64,000 bases of DNA from an uncultured Alphaproteobacteria bacterium (GCA_947258435.1 CAMYID010000004.1:124001-188000); one strand, 5' to 3'; positions 42,432-51,310 are shown, numbered from the stretch's first letter. Notes: generated from the sequence alone by a model not told the origin. Numbers and translations: made by a program.

Positions 42432-42591
42432 GGCGCATTCTCCTGCTGTCTGTTGTCGTCATTGATTCTTTCGCGGGCATGTCATCATGCGGTGCAAGGG
42501 GTTGTATTGGCCTGGCCGGCGATTATGGTGCATGAGCGTAGTCATCATGCGCGGATCATGCTGGCAAATGCGTATTGAGGAAAGTGAAATT

Positions 42592-43575
42592 ATGAAAGCG
42601 ATTCTGTGTCATGATTACGGGGCCCCCGACAGCCTTGTGCTGGGGGAACTTCCCGATCCGGAGGCCGGTCCCGGCAAGGCGGTCATTGACATCCATGTGG
42701 CCGGTGCGAATTTCGTCGATGCGCTTTGCATTCAGGGCACGTATCAGATCAAGCCGCCCCTGCCTTTCGTTCCGGGGATGGAGCTGGCCGGGGTCGTTCG
42801 CGCGGTGGGTGACGGGGTCAGCAACGTTTTACCTGGCGACAGGGTTGCCTGTCTTGCCGGAATTGGCGGTGCATTTGCCGAACGGATCGCGGTGAAGGCT
42901 GACCGGCTGGTCAAAATTCCTGACAAGATGGATTTTGATACAGGTGCCGGGTTCAGCCTGACCTACTGCACATCGCTTTATGCGTTGGAAAATCGCGGTC
43001 ATATTGCGGCGGGTGAAAACCTGCTTGTGCTGGGGGCGGCTGGCGGGGTCGGGCTTGCCGCGGTCGATCTTGGCAAAGCCCTTGGGGCGCGAGTGATCGC
43101 AGCAGCCTCAAGTGATGAGAAGCTTGCCAAATGCCGCGAATTCGGCGCCGATGCACTGATCAATTATGATAGCGAGGATCTGAAGGCGCGGGTGAAAGAA
43201 CTGACCGCTGGGGGCGGGGTCGATCTTGTCTATGATCCGGTTGGCGGTAATTATTCGGAAATCGCATTGCGCACGATGGGGTGGAACGGGCGGTTCCTTG
43301 TCATCGGGTTCGCGAATGGTGAAATACCGCGTATTCCGATCAATCTGACGCTTCTGAAAGGGTGTGAGATTGTTGGCGTCGATTGGGGCCAGTTCGGGGC
43401 GCGCTTCCCGGCTGAAACCGCACCGGTGCTTGAGCGGGTCATGCAGCTTTTTGAACAGGGAAAAATAAATCCCTGCGTGACCCAACGTTACAGCTTTGCC
43501 GATGCGCCACGTGCGTTGAACGATCTGCTCGCCCGGAAAGTAGTGGGCAAGGCCGTCATCCGTATCCGCGATTAG
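42592..43575 (+). CDS. NADPH:quinone oxidoreductase family (MDR) protein
   Basis: A 327-residue zinc-free MDR protein. PPLPFVPGMELAGVVRAVGD, FSLTYCTSLYALENRGHIAA, LVLGAAGGVGLAAVDLGKAL (NADPH site), VDLVYDPVGGNYSEIALRTM and FANGEIPRIPINLTLLKGCE resemble the protein at 31563-32552 throughout, so the two are paralogues. Likely an NADPH-dependent quinone or enone reductase. ATG 42592 follows GAGGAAAGTGAAATT; the upstream frame to 42487 is not coding-like. A TusA-family gene starts 11 bases after its stop. Confidence 0.92.
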   Translation: MKAILCHDYGAPDSLVLGELPDPEAGPGKAVIDIHVAGANFVDALCIQGTYQIKPPLPFVPGMELAGVVRAVGDGVSNVLPGDRVACLAGIGGAFAERIAVKADRLVKIPDKMDFDTGAGFSLTYCTSLYALENRGHIAAGENLLVLGAAGGVGLAAVDLGKALGARVIAAASSDEKLAKCREFGADALINYDSEDLKARVKELTAGGGVDLVYDPVGGNYSEIALRTMGWNGRFLVIGFANGEIPRIPINLTLLKGCEIVGVDWGQFGARFPAETAPVLERVMQLFEQGKINPCVTQRYSFADAPRALNDLLARKVVGKAVIRIRD

Positions 43576-43586
43576 GTGCAGTTGCG

Positions 43587-43838
43587 ATGACGGCAGCGCC
43601 GGACAAGCAGGCGATAACAGAATTGGACCTCAGGGGGCTGAAATGTCCCCTGCCGGTGCTGCGGGCGCGCAAGACGGCAAAGGGGCTTGCCCACGGCACA
43701 TTGCTTGAGGTTCTGGTCAGCGATCCGCGCGCGCAGGATGACTTCCCGGCCTTCTGTGAAAATGACGGGCATGTCTTGCTTGCCTGCGAGGCAGAAGATG
43801 ATGCGCTGTGGCGGTTTCGTCTGCGTATTGGCGGTTGA
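43587..43838 (+). CDS. TusA/SirA-family sulfurtransferase-like protein
   Basis: An 83-residue two-layer sandwich protein. The motif LDLRGLKCPLPVLRARK carries the sulfur-accepting Cys20 of the conserved CPxP start. The segment HGTLLEVLVSDPRAQDDFPA and the end DALWRFRLRIGG complete the fold. TusA-like proteins pass persulfide sulfur to tRNA thiolation, molybdopterin or oxidation pathways; the family suggests a role in sulfur transfer, the partner is unknown. Eleven bases separate it from the quinone-reductase gene, so the two are probably one transcript. Confidence 0.88.
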   Translation: MTAAPDKQAITELDLRGLKCPLPVLRARKTAKGLAHGTLLEVLVSDPRAQDDFPAFCENDGHVLLACEAEDDALWRFRLRIGG

Positions 43839-43860
43839 GAGGGTTGTTGAGAGGGGGCGG

Positions 43861-44268
43861 CTAACCGCTGAGCCCGGCGATGACTGCTCCCATAACGGTG
43901 AGCGAGGTAATTTCGGACCCGCCATCGATCAGGACAAGGCGCATTGGCTTGCCGGTAAAGCCCGCTGATTTTGCCTCATGCATAAAGACAAAGCCAAGTC
44001 CTACGGCGAAACCCAGAATACCGCCCGCTACGATCCCGTCCGTCGCGGTTGTCTGTTGCAGCAATGCCATGGCGATAGCGGTTAGAACACTGATTACTGC
44101 CGCATGTCCCATGGCGCGCACCGGATTGCCAAGTTCCTCCGGTGATTTGCCGATCGCTTCCCGCCACAGACCGCCAAACAGCAATGGCGAATACCAAAGT
44201 GCGCCAACGGCAAAAGAGGCGGCAGCTCCTGCAAAAACCGCGATCCAGCTGAAAAACTCGATACTCAT
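43861..44268 (-). CDS. DUF1761 membrane protein
   Basis: A 135-residue integral membrane protein with about four helices: EFFSWIAVFAGAAASFAVGA, LGNPVRAMGHAAVISVLTAI, GILGFAVGLGFVFMHEAKSA and VLIDGGSEITSLTVMGAVIA. The segments WYSPLLFGGLWREAIGKSPE and the G-rich last helix match DUF1761, a family with no known function. ATG 44268 follows GGGAGGGC. Convergent with the TusA-like gene; about 106 bases upstream lies the end of an MDR oxidoreductase gene on the same strand. Confidence 0.85.
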   Translation of the reverse strand: MSIEFFSWIAVFAGAAASFAVGALWYSPLLFGGLWREAIGKSPEELGNPVRAMGHAAVISVLTAIAMALLQQTTATDGIVAGGILGFAVGLGFVFMHEAKSAGFTGKPMRLVLIDGGSEITSLTVMGAVIAGLSG

Positions 44269-44374
44269 GGCATGCCCTCCCCTGATGGATTTCCACCCCT
44301 GATGACCTGCCCGCACCGATGGTGTACCGGCAGGTCGGTTCCTTTCCGGGCTGTGTACGCCCGCAGCTATCAGT

Positions 44375-45391
44375 TTACGGATCAGGGCTGATGCGTACCA
44401 GTGCCTTGCCGAAATTTTCACCGGTGAACAAGCCGATGAAAGCGTCGGGCGCTTTCTCCAGCCCGTCATAGACCGTTTCCTTCCAGTGGATTTTACCTTC
44501 TGCGATCCAGCCGCCCATCTCTGCCGCGAAAGCGGGAAATTCGGCAAAATGGTCCGACACGATAAAGCCCTTCATCGTCAGGCGTTTGCCAACGATATAG
44601 AACAGGTTACGCACGCCGGTCGCATCGGGTTCGTTATACTGGCTGATCATGCCGCAGCCGATGATACGGCCGTTCACATTCATATGTTCAAGCGCGGCTT
44701 CAAGATGCGTCCCGCCGACATTTTCGAAATAAACATCGATACCGTCAGGGGCTGCCTTGCCAAGCGCAGCGACCAGTTGATCGCCTTCCGTGCGATAATC
44801 GATTGCCGCATCGACGCCGATCTCCTCACGCAGCCAGGCGCATTTTTGTTCGCCACCTGCGGTGCCGATCACGCGGCAGCCGTGAAGTTTCGCGATCTGG
44901 CAGACAAGCGCACCAACAGCACCTGAGGCCGCGGAAACAAATACCGTCTCCCCCGGCTGTGGCGCGCCAATTTTCAGCAGCCCGTACCAGGCGGTCATGC
45001 CAGGCATGCCGAGCACCCCAAGATAGGCTTGAAGGGGGGCAAGGGCAGGATCAACTTTCGTCAGGCCAAGCCCCTCCGATATATGATATGTGCGCCAGCC
45101 GCCGGTCATGCCGCTGACATAGTCGCCTTCTGCAAACGGGCCGTTACGCGATTCCTCGACAATGCCGACGGCGCCGCCGTCAAGCACCGTATTCAGCCCG
45201 AACGGCGGGACATAGCTGTCGCGGCTTGGGGTCATCCGTCCGCGCATATAGGGATCAACGGTCATCCAGATATTGCGGATGCGCATCTCCCCGTCCTTGA
45301 GCGGCGGCAAGTCACATTCGGTGTAGTCGAAGATCTCCCTGGTCGGCATGCCATCGGGATAGGCATTAAGCCGGATTTCGTGATTTTTCAT
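44375..45391 (-). CDS. NADP-dependent oxidoreductase (leukotriene B4 dehydrogenase / CurA-like MDR)
   Basis: A 338-residue MDR protein. MRIRNIWMTVDPYMRGRMTP, GMPGMTAWYGLLKIGAPQPG, VFVSAASGAVGALVCQIAKL (NADP-binding AASGAVG), DVYFENVGGTHLEAALEHMN and GRIIGCGMISQYNEPDATGV are typical of the YncB/CurA/prostaglandin-reductase group. These reduce alpha,beta-unsaturated ketones with NADPH. Substrate unknown. ATG 45391. Divergent from the LLM-hydrolase operon across 164 bases; no other gene obviously shares its transcript. Confidence 0.93.
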   Translation of the reverse strand: MKNHEIRLNAYPDGMPTREIFDYTECDLPPLKDGEMRIRNIWMTVDPYMRGRMTPSRDSYVPPFGLNTVLDGGAVGIVEESRNGPFAEGDYVSGMTGGWRTYHISEGLGLTKVDPALAPLQAYLGVLGMPGMTAWYGLLKIGAPQPGETVFVSAASGAVGALVCQIAKLHGCRVIGTAGGEQKCAWLREEIGVDAAIDYRTEGDQLVAALGKAAPDGIDVYFENVGGTHLEAALEHMNVNGRIIGCGMISQYNEPDATGVRNLFYIVGKRLTMKGFIVSDHFAEFPAFAAEMGGWIAEGKIHWKETVYDGLEKAPDAFIGLFTGENFGKALVRISPDP

Positions 45392-45555
45392 ATGCCGCCG
45401 CCTTTCGGTGGAAATTGGGGTCTGCCGTGCAATTTACTAGCGCGGGCGGCGCAGATCAAATCAGCAGGCTATATGGAACTGTCCGGAATCCATGGCCGCG
45501 CGACACCGTTTTGTGGTACATCGGCAGCAACAGAAATTAACCAGGGAGTGGACAC

Positions 45556-46827
45556 ATGAAATTCACATGGTTCAATCTGATGCCCTGGCCGTATCTGCCT
45601 GAAGATTTTCGGGAGAAGAACCGGTCGGTCTGGGTAGACATTGATTCCAAACTTTATGACCCGGTGCGCGGTCATGATGTCTATAACGATTATCTTGACC
45701 TGCTCGAATATGCCGATCAGCTCGGCTATGACGGCGTCGGAGTGAACGAGCATCACCAGAATGGCTATGGGATGATGCCTTCGCCCAATATCATGGCCGC
45801 CGCATTGACCCGGCGGACCAAGAATGCGGCCATTGTCGTGCTTGGCAATTCCATCGCGCTTTACAATCCGCCGATCCGCGTGGCCGAGGAATTCGCCATG
45901 CTGGACGTGATGGCGGGCGGGCGTTTTGTGGGCGGTTTCCCGGTCGGCACCTCGATGGATACAAATTACTGCTATGGGCAGATCCCCGCGCTGACACGCG
46001 AGAAATATCAGGAAGCCCATGATCTGATCATGAAGGCCTGGAAAGAGGATGAGCCTTTTGCCTTCAATGGCCGCTACAACAAGCTGCGCTGGGTGAATTG
46101 CTGGCCCAAGCCCATCCAGAACCCGCCACCGCTGCATATTCCGGGCGGCGGTTCGGTGGAGACTTACGATTTCTGTCTCGATAACGTCTATTCCTATTCT
46201 TATCTGAGCTTCACCGGCTATATCCGTGCGAAGGCCCTGATGCAGGGATATTGGGACCGGTTGACCGAACGGAACGAGCCGGACGAATCGCCTTATCGTG
46301 CGGGGTTTGCGCAGACCATCGTCGTTGGCGAAACCGATAAAGAGGCCGAAGATCTGTTCAAGGAACATATCAGCTACTTCTACAATCGCTGTCTGCATGT
46401 GCATGCGGGCTTTGCCGATGCGCCAGGCTACCGGACGATCAATACGATCAAGAGCGGGGCCCTGTCGCAATATGCGCCCAATATGGGCGATCTGTCGAAG
46501 ATGAGCTGGGGACAGCTGCTTGACGAGGGATATGTGATTGCCGGCAGCCCCGATACGGTGCGCGAAAAGCTTGAATTCCTGATCAAGTCGCTGCGGGTAG
46601 GCAATCTGTTCTGCCTGATGCATGTGGGCGATATGCCCAAGGACAAATGCATGCACACCACCCGGTTATTTGCCGAGAAGGTCATGCCCCAGTTGCGCAA
46701 TATCTGGCCTGACTATGCCGATGATAATCGCTTCTGGTGTTCGCCGCTCGACCAGCGGGCGACGCCCGCGCCCGTCGATGCAGCGCTTGGCGCGCGTTCC
46801 GAGGCGCTTGCGGGAGGAGATGACTGA
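45556..46827 (+). CDS. LLM-class flavin-dependent oxidoreductase (alkanal-monooxygenase-like)
   Basis: A 423-residue luciferase-fold protein longer than the others in the window. DGVGVNEHHQNGYGMMPSPN is the 'NEHH' block of true flavin-dependent luciferase-like monooxygenases, followed by NAAIVVLGNSIALYNPPIRV, EEFAMLDVMAGGRFVGGFPV and KPIQNPPPLHIPGGGSVETY. This group uses FMNH2 and oxygen rather than F420, so it is probably a monooxygenase. Its stop codon overlaps the start of an alpha/beta-hydrolase gene (TGATG), which implies joint translation; a hydroxylated or ester product might be the hydrolase substrate. ATG 45556 follows AGGGAGTGG. Confidence 0.92.
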   Translation: MKFTWFNLMPWPYLPEDFREKNRSVWVDIDSKLYDPVRGHDVYNDYLDLLEYADQLGYDGVGVNEHHQNGYGMMPSPNIMAAALTRRTKNAAIVVLGNSIALYNPPIRVAEEFAMLDVMAGGRFVGGFPVGTSMDTNYCYGQIPALTREKYQEAHDLIMKAWKEDEPFAFNGRYNKLRWVNCWPKPIQNPPPLHIPGGGSVETYDFCLDNVYSYSYLSFTGYIRAKALMQGYWDRLTERNEPDESPYRAGFAQTIVVGETDKEAEDLFKEHISYFYNRCLHVHAGFADAPGYRTINTIKSGALSQYAPNMGDLSKMSWGQLLDEGYVIAGSPDTVREKLEFLIKSLRVGNLFCLMHVGDMPKDKCMHTTRLFAEKVMPQLRNIWPDYADDNRFWCSPLDQRATPAPVDAALGARSEALAGGDD

Positions 46828-47606
46828 TGGAATTGCGTAAAATCAGGACCCGGCATACCGAAGCGCATCTGTTCGAGGGCGGCTCAGGCCCGGATCTGCT
46901 GTTCCTGCATGGTGCGGGCGGTATTACCGCCGAAGATCCGTTCCTCACGGCACTGGCGGCAAAGTTCCATGTTTATGCGCCGCTATTGCCAGGCTATGGG
47001 GAATCGGATGAATGCGGCGAGATCCGCGATATGCTCGATGTGACCTTGTTCGAATGGGACATTGCAGAAGCGCTGGGGCTGTCCAAACCGGTGATTGCCG
47101 GTCATTCCATGGGTGGGATGATCGCGGCCGAAATGGCGGCGATTGCCCCCAACGATGTCGATAAGCTGGCGCTGATCTGTCCCGCCGGATTGTGGCTTGA
47201 CGCACATCCGATCCCGGATCTTTTTGCGCTGCTGCCTTATGAGCTGCCGCCGCTTCTGTTTCATGATGTGGAAGCCGGTACCAAGCTGATGACAGCAGGA
47301 CTTGATCTGGGTGACCCGGAATTCCTGAAAGCTTATCTGGTGCAGAATGCGCGTCAGCTTGGCATGGCGGGCAAGATTCTGTTCCCGATCCCCGACCGTG
47401 GGTTGAGCGACCGGTTGTACCGGATCAAGGCACCGACGACCCTGATCTGGGGCGATTCAGATAAGCTGATCCCGCCGGTCTATGCGCAGGAATTCAAAAA
47501 GCTAATTCCCGATTGCAGTCTTGTCAGCATTCCTGAGGCAAGTCATATGGTGCCGATTGAACAGACCGATCAGGTCGTGGCAGCTATTGCCAAGCTTGCT
47601 GGCTGA
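46827..47606 (+). CDS. Alpha/beta hydrolase (coupled to LLM monooxygenase)
   Basis: A 259-residue soluble alpha/beta-hydrolase. The nucleophile Ser94 lies in VIAGHSMGGMIAAEM, the acid is in WGDSDKLIPP, and the histidine in IPEASHMVPIEQ. The opening LLFLHGAGGITAEDPFL and YAPLLPGYGES complete the fold. No signal peptide, in contrast to the anchored hydrolase of the other LLM operon. Its ATG overlaps the LLM stop (TGATG), and a strong terminator follows 31 bases after its stop, so these two genes form a closed two-gene unit. C-C or ester bond hydrolysis of the LLM product is an inference. Confidence 0.92.
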   Translation: MELRKIRTRHTEAHLFEGGSGPDLLFLHGAGGITAEDPFLTALAAKFHVYAPLLPGYGESDECGEIRDMLDVTLFEWDIAEALGLSKPVIAGHSMGGMIAAEMAAIAPNDVDKLALICPAGLWLDAHPIPDLFALLPYELPPLLFHDVEAGTKLMTAGLDLGDPEFLKAYLVQNARQLGMAGKILFPIPDRGLSDRLYRIKAPTTLIWGDSDKLIPPVYAQEFKKLIPDCSLVSIPEASHMVPIEQTDQVVAAIAKLAG

Positions 47607-47636
47607 GGCAAAAGTCTGGAAAGCGGATGGAATTGC

Positions 47637-47668
47637 GGCGGTGCGTGTTATGGCGCACCGCCCTTTTT
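47637..47668 (+). terminator. Intrinsic terminator of the LLM-hydrolase operon
   Basis: GGCGGTGCG (47637-47645) and CGCACCGCC (47654-47662) form a perfect nine-base stem with an eight-base loop, followed by CTTTTT. The end overlaps the last codons of the opposing HAD gene by two bases. Confidence 0.93.
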
Positions 47669-48362
47669 ATGCCGGCTGGCAAGGCGCGTGCCGTAGCAGG
47701 GCGGAATTCAGGAAGCTGGTCAGTTCATCGGTATGGTGATGGATATGTTCTGCATCCTGATGGGCGTCAGGTCCGCTCCATTCCGATTTGCCCCGCACCC
47801 AAATGGTTGTCATGCCGAGCGCATGCGCGGGCAGCAGGTTTTTTGCGCTGTCTTCGAACATTGCCACCACCTCGGCGCGCGCGCATGTCTGCGCCAGCAG
47901 CTTCTGATAAGGGTCAGGCTGCGGCTTTGGTACAAATTCCGCGGCCGCAATATCGAAAATGTCTTCGAAATGGTGCGCCAGACGAAGTTGTTCCAGAACG
48001 GATTGCGCATGTTTCAGCGACCCGTTTGTGAAAATGACCTTTTGCCCCGGCAACCGCCCAAGCGCCGCATCAAGATGCGGGTCCGCGGCCAGAACACCGA
48101 CATCGATATCGTGTACATAATCGAGGAACGGCTCCGCCGCCATACCATGTTCGGCCATCATGCCGTTCAGGGTTGTGCCATGGCTTTCCCAATAGGCTTT
48201 CTGATAGCGCCGCGCGGTCGCGTGATCGACTTCCAGGAAGCGGGAGATAAATTCCGCCATCCGCCGGTCAATCTGGGAAAACAGGTCCGAATGCGCCGGG
48301 TACAGCGTATTGTCGAGATCAAAAAACCAGGTTTCGACATGGCTGAGATCCGCCTGGCGCAT
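47667..48362 (-). CDS. Pyrimidine 5'-nucleotidase (HAD superfamily)
   Basis: A 231-residue HAD-IA protein of the pyrimidine 5'-nucleotidase type. Motif I FFDLDNTLYPAHSDLFSQID has nucleophile Asp15 and Asp17; motif II VIFTNGSLKHAQSVLEQLR (Thr-Asn-Gly); motif III lysine in FVPKPQPDPYQKLL; motif IV VAMFEDSAKNLLPAHALGM. The helical cap between motifs I and II is the short type typical for UMP/CMP dephosphorylation. ATG 48362 follows AGGAGGAAGAAGGAAAGC; the longer frame to 48422 would include that site. Convergent with the LLM-hydrolase operon. Confidence 0.91.
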   Translation of the reverse strand: MRQADLSHVETWFFDLDNTLYPAHSDLFSQIDRRMAEFISRFLEVDHATARRYQKAYWESHGTTLNGMMAEHGMAAEPFLDYVHDIDVGVLAADPHLDAALGRLPGQKVIFTNGSLKHAQSVLEQLRLAHHFEDIFDIAAAEFVPKPQPDPYQKLLAQTCARAEVVAMFEDSAKNLLPAHALGMTTIWVRGKSEWSGPDAHQDAEHIHHHTDELTSFLNSALLRHAPCQPA

Positions 48363-48444
48363 GGCTGCTTTCCTTCTTCCTCCTGCCGGTTTGGCGGTTT
48401 TCCCGGCAAGCGTTGGATGCATCCCGGGAATTCTCAGAATTCAT

Positions 48445-49488
48445 TCAGAATTCATATTGTGCCTTCAGATCGGGGTCTTTATCGGCAACAAGCCGGGCGC
48501 GGTCGACGATCACCTTGGCCTGCTTCCAGGTGGCGTCATCCTGCATCTTGCCATCCAGCAATACCGCGCCGGTGCCATCGGGCATCGCCTCCAGAATGCG
48601 CTTGGCGAACAGAACATCCTCAACCTCGGGACTGAAGACGCGCTTGGCGATATCGATCTGACTAGGATGCAGAGACCAGGCCCCCACGCACCCCATCAGG
48701 AAGGCATTGCGGAACTGTGCTTCGCAGGCCTCAGGGTCGGAGAAATCGCCGAATGGCCCGTAAAATGCGCCAATGCCAGCGGCCTGACATGCATCGACCA
48801 TTTTGCCGAAGGTGTAGTGCCACAGATCCTGCTGATAGAAATTGCGCGTGCTCTGGCCGTCTTCGGCATCAGCAAGAATACCGTAGGAAGGATGGCCGCC
48901 ACCCACACGGGTCGTCTTCATCCCGCGCGAGGCGGCAAGATCAGCCGGCCCAAGGCTCATCCCGTGCATGCGCGGGCTTGCGGTGGCAATTGCTTCCACA
49001 TTATTGACCCCTTGTGCGGTTTCAAGCAGCGCATGGATGAGGATCGGCTTTTGGACCGCATGCTTGCCTTCCAGCTGTGCCAGTAGCTGGTCGAGATAAT
49101 GAATATCCCAGGGCCCTTCCACCTTGGGCAGCATGATAACGTCGAGCTTGTTGCCAATTTGGGCGACAATCTCACAAATATCGTCAAGCACCCAGGGGCT
49201 GTGCAGCGCATTGACACGCGTCCACAAGCCGGTATTGCCGAAATCGGTTGCCTGCGCCACCTCGATAAAGCCCGCGCGCGCCGCCTCTTTCGCGTCGGCG
49301 GGGATGGCGTCTTCCAGATTGCCAAGCAACACATCCACCTGTTTGGCGATGTCGGGCACCTTGCCGCGCACCTTGTCCACATGCGGCGGAAAGAAGTGGA
49401 TCATGCGTTCCGCGCGTACCGGTAATTCGCGCAGCGGTTCCGGCGCACCGATAGCAAGCGGGTGATAGAAGTCGGCAGGCAGTTTCAT
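48445..49488 (-). CDS. HpcH/HpaI aldolase/citrate-lyase family CoA-ester lyase (malyl-CoA lyase-like)
   Basis: A 347-residue TIM-barrel lyase. [40 protein letters not shown] (Glu/Asp metal and substrate region), [60 protein letters not shown] and [20 protein letters not shown] are those of the malyl-CoA/citramalyl-CoA/beta-methylmalyl-CoA lyase group, which cleaves or forms 3-hydroxy acyl-CoA esters with Mg2+. It may serve glyoxylate, acetate or branched-acid metabolism. ATG 49488 follows GGAGTAAGT; the frame to 49611 is less likely. A perfect 32-base palindrome lies upstream, between this gene and the host-attachment gene. Confidence 0.9.
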   Translation of the reverse strand: MKLPADFYHPLAIGAPEPLRELPVRAERMIHFFPPHVDKVRGKVPDIAKQVDVLLGNLEDAIPADAKEAARAGFIEVAQATDFGNTGLWTRVNALHSPWVLDDICEIVAQIGNKLDVIMLPKVEGPWDIHYLDQLLAQLEGKHAVQKPILIHALLETAQGVNNVEAIATASPRMHGMSLGPADLAASRGMKTTRVGGGHPSYGILADAEDGQSTRNFYQQDLWHYTFGKMVDACQAAGIGAFYGPFGDFSDPEACEAQFRNAFLMGCVGAWSLHPSQIDIAKRVFSPEVEDVLFAKRILEAMPDGTGAVLLDGKMQDDATWKQAKVIVDRARLVADKDPDLKAQYEF

Positions 49489-49608
49489 ACTTACTCCAGC
49501 ATTTGCGCTCATCTTTATCCAGGCCATGGGGTAACCCGGTGCGCGTGCGGCGTCAATCCATGCTGATCGGCCTGCAACTGTTTCCGGTCCCGCTCCCGGG
49601 GCGGTTAT

Positions 49609-49640
49609 CATGCGCCTCCGGTGCGCACCGGAGGCGCATG
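49609..49640. repeat. Perfect 32-base palindrome
   Basis: CATGCGCCTCCGGTGC is followed directly by its exact reverse complement (49609-49640) with no spacer. It lies 19 bases after the stop codon of the host-attachment-family gene and about 120 bases before the lyase start on the same strand. It can form a very stable hairpin with a minimal loop; no U-tract follows, so terminator, recombination or binding-site roles are all open. Confidence 0.7.
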
Positions 49641-49658
49641 GTCACGCGCGGCAGGAAA

Positions 49659-50108
49659 TTACACCGCCAATACCTCGCCAAGATGTTCCGTAATGTCGGG
49701 GATTGTGGCATGGGTCAGATCCTTGTGCAGTTCACCGCTTACAAGTGCGCCGACATCTTCCGGCAGGGTTGCGCGGAGGTCACCCAGCGCCTGTGGCGGG
49801 GCCACAAGGATCAGACGTTGATATTCCTGAGCCCTGCAGGCGTCTGTCAGCAAGGCTGAAATATGTGTGATAAATTCCTGTTCCGCCTGCTCGTGCGGAT
49901 CGCTTGTCGGTTCCATCACGCTTTGCACATGACCGCCGCGGCTGTGGGTTCGGCCCAACGCATCGCTTGCGATGTCCGAGCTGCGCCGCGTGTCGCCGGT
50001 CAATTGCGTGTGGCGTGTCGGTGCGATGCCCTTACCTGGCCCATCATTCTGAAAAATACTGGCATGTGCGCCATCGGCAATCACGATCCAGGTGATTTTC
50101 TTTTTCAT
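49659..50108 (-). CDS. Host-attachment / BaeRF-like family protein
   Basis: A 149-residue protein of the family annotated as host attachment protein (archaeal-type release factor-like, baeRF). MKKKITWIVIADGAHASIFQ, the segment PTRHTQLTGDTRRSSDIASD, ALGRTHSRGGHVQSVMEPTS, DPHEQAEQEFITHISALL and RLILVAPPQALGDLRATL match; the end VSGELHKDLTHATIPDITEH is the typical terminal helix. The name derives from Agrobacterium attachment mutants, but biochemical function is unknown. ATG 50108 follows CAGGAGCATCCG. It follows the site-2 protease gene by 68 bases on the same strand and may share its transcript. Confidence 0.87.
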   Translation of the reverse strand: MKKKITWIVIADGAHASIFQNDGPGKGIAPTRHTQLTGDTRRSSDIASDALGRTHSRGGHVQSVMEPTSDPHEQAEQEFITHISALLTDACRAQEYQRLILVAPPQALGDLRATLPEDVGALVSGELHKDLTHATIPDITEHLGEVLAV

Positions 50109-50176
50109 CGGATGCTCCTGTCGGTCAGATGCGGCGGTGGTGGTGAGACCCACCACACCTCAATTATCTGGTCAGT

Positions 50177-51310
50177 CTAGTCCAGACTTTCCAGGTCGAG
50201 CTTGAGCGACATCAATTTCAGCATATCTTTCAGCACCACGATTCCGATCAGCCGGGTACCGTCGGCGACCATCAGGCGGCTGCGCCCGCCGCGCTGCATC
50301 AGCGACAGCGCCTTTAGAGCATCTTCTTGCGGGCTGATTGTATTGGCGTCTGAACGCGGAACCATGATTTCGCCGATCTGGGTGGTTGGCCATTGCTCCC
50401 GCGGCAGCGCCTTGATATCACGGATCGTGACAGACCCCAAAAGCTGCCCTGATTCGACGATGGGAAACATGTCGTGCCCGTGGGTATAGATGTAATCATC
50501 GACAAGTTGGGCGACAGTCAGGTCGGGCGATACGGTGACCGGGCTTTCCGTCATGAAACGCGCAACTCTCTCACCCTTGAAGGCACGGCGGGTCTGAAGC
50601 TGGATGTAGGAGCCACGGGCTGCGCCGATCAGAAACATACCGATCAGAAACCACCACATGCCGCCGATAAAATTACCCGACAGAAGACTCAGCACACCAA
50701 GAATAATCAGCAAAAGCCCGAAGCCCGAGCCCGAGCGCGCGGCAATGCGGGTCGCCCAGCGTATATCGCCTTTCCAGTGCCACAGGGCCGCCCGTAGCAC
50801 CCGCCCGCCATCAAGCGGGAATGCAGGCAACAGATTGAACAGCGCCAGCACGGCATTGATCAGCGCCAGATAGGAAAAGACGCCACCGATCGCGGAAGCG
50901 ATGCCCAGATTAACGCTGATCGTTGCGCAAAGGCCAAAAATGGCGGCAAGCAGCAGGCTTGCGATCGGCCCTGCGATGGCCATAAGGAATTCTGTCCTGG
51001 CGTCTTTGGGTTCTTCCTCCATTTCCGCAACACCGCCGAAAATGAACAGGGTAATGCCGCGAATTGGCAATCCGTATCTGCGGGCGACAAGCGAATGCGA
51101 CATCTCATGAAAGATGATGGAAAAAAACAGCCCCAGCGCCCCGATAATCCCCATGATCCAGTAGGTTGCGACCGACAGTTCGCCATAGGTAACCGGGAAA
51201 TAGCCTGTCGCAAGCGACCAGCTGATCAGCAATGCCAGAAAAATCCAGCTGAAATCGAGCTTTACCTCGAAACCGAACAAGGTGAACAGGCTGATATGCT
51301 TACCCAGCAT
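50177..51310 (-). CDS. Site-2 protease (M50) with two CBS domains
   Basis: A 377-residue membrane zinc metalloprotease. The active-site helix has HEMSH (segment FFSIIFHEMSHSLVARRYG) and the second conserved motif NLLPAFPLDGGRVLRAALW supplies the Asp ligand. About five or six membrane helices are visible in residues 10-230. The C-terminal third holds a pair of CBS repeats: VARFMTESPVTVSPDLTVAQ with DYIYTHGHDMFPIVESGQLL, and IGEIMVPRSDANTISPQEDA with LMQRGGRSRLMVADGTRLIG. CBS pairs bind adenosyl nucleotides and may gate intramembrane cleavage. ATG 51310 follows AAAGGACATGACACA; a TTG at 51328 is the alternative. Divergent from bluB over about 200 bases. Confidence 0.93.
   Translation of the reverse strand: MLGKHISLFTLFGFEVKLDFSWIFLALLISWSLATGYFPVTYGELSVATYWIMGIIGALGLFFSIIFHEMSHSLVARRYGLPIRGITLFIFGGVAEMEEEPKDARTEFLMAIAGPIASLLLAAIFGLCATISVNLGIASAIGGVFSYLALINAVLALFNLLPAFPLDGGRVLRAALWHWKGDIRWATRIAARSGSGFGLLLIILGVLSLLSGNFIGGMWWFLIGMFLIGAARGSYIQLQTRRAFKGERVARFMTESPVTVSPDLTVAQLVDDYIYTHGHDMFPIVESGQLLGSVTIRDIKALPREQWPTTQIGEIMVPRSDANTISPQEDALKALSLMQRGGRSRLMVADGTRLIGIVVLKDMLKLMSLKLDLESLD

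Noticed and set aside
45469-46656. A 395-codon minus-strand open frame inside the LLM gene
   Set aside because: Antisense to an LLM protein with intact NEHH and cofactor motifs.
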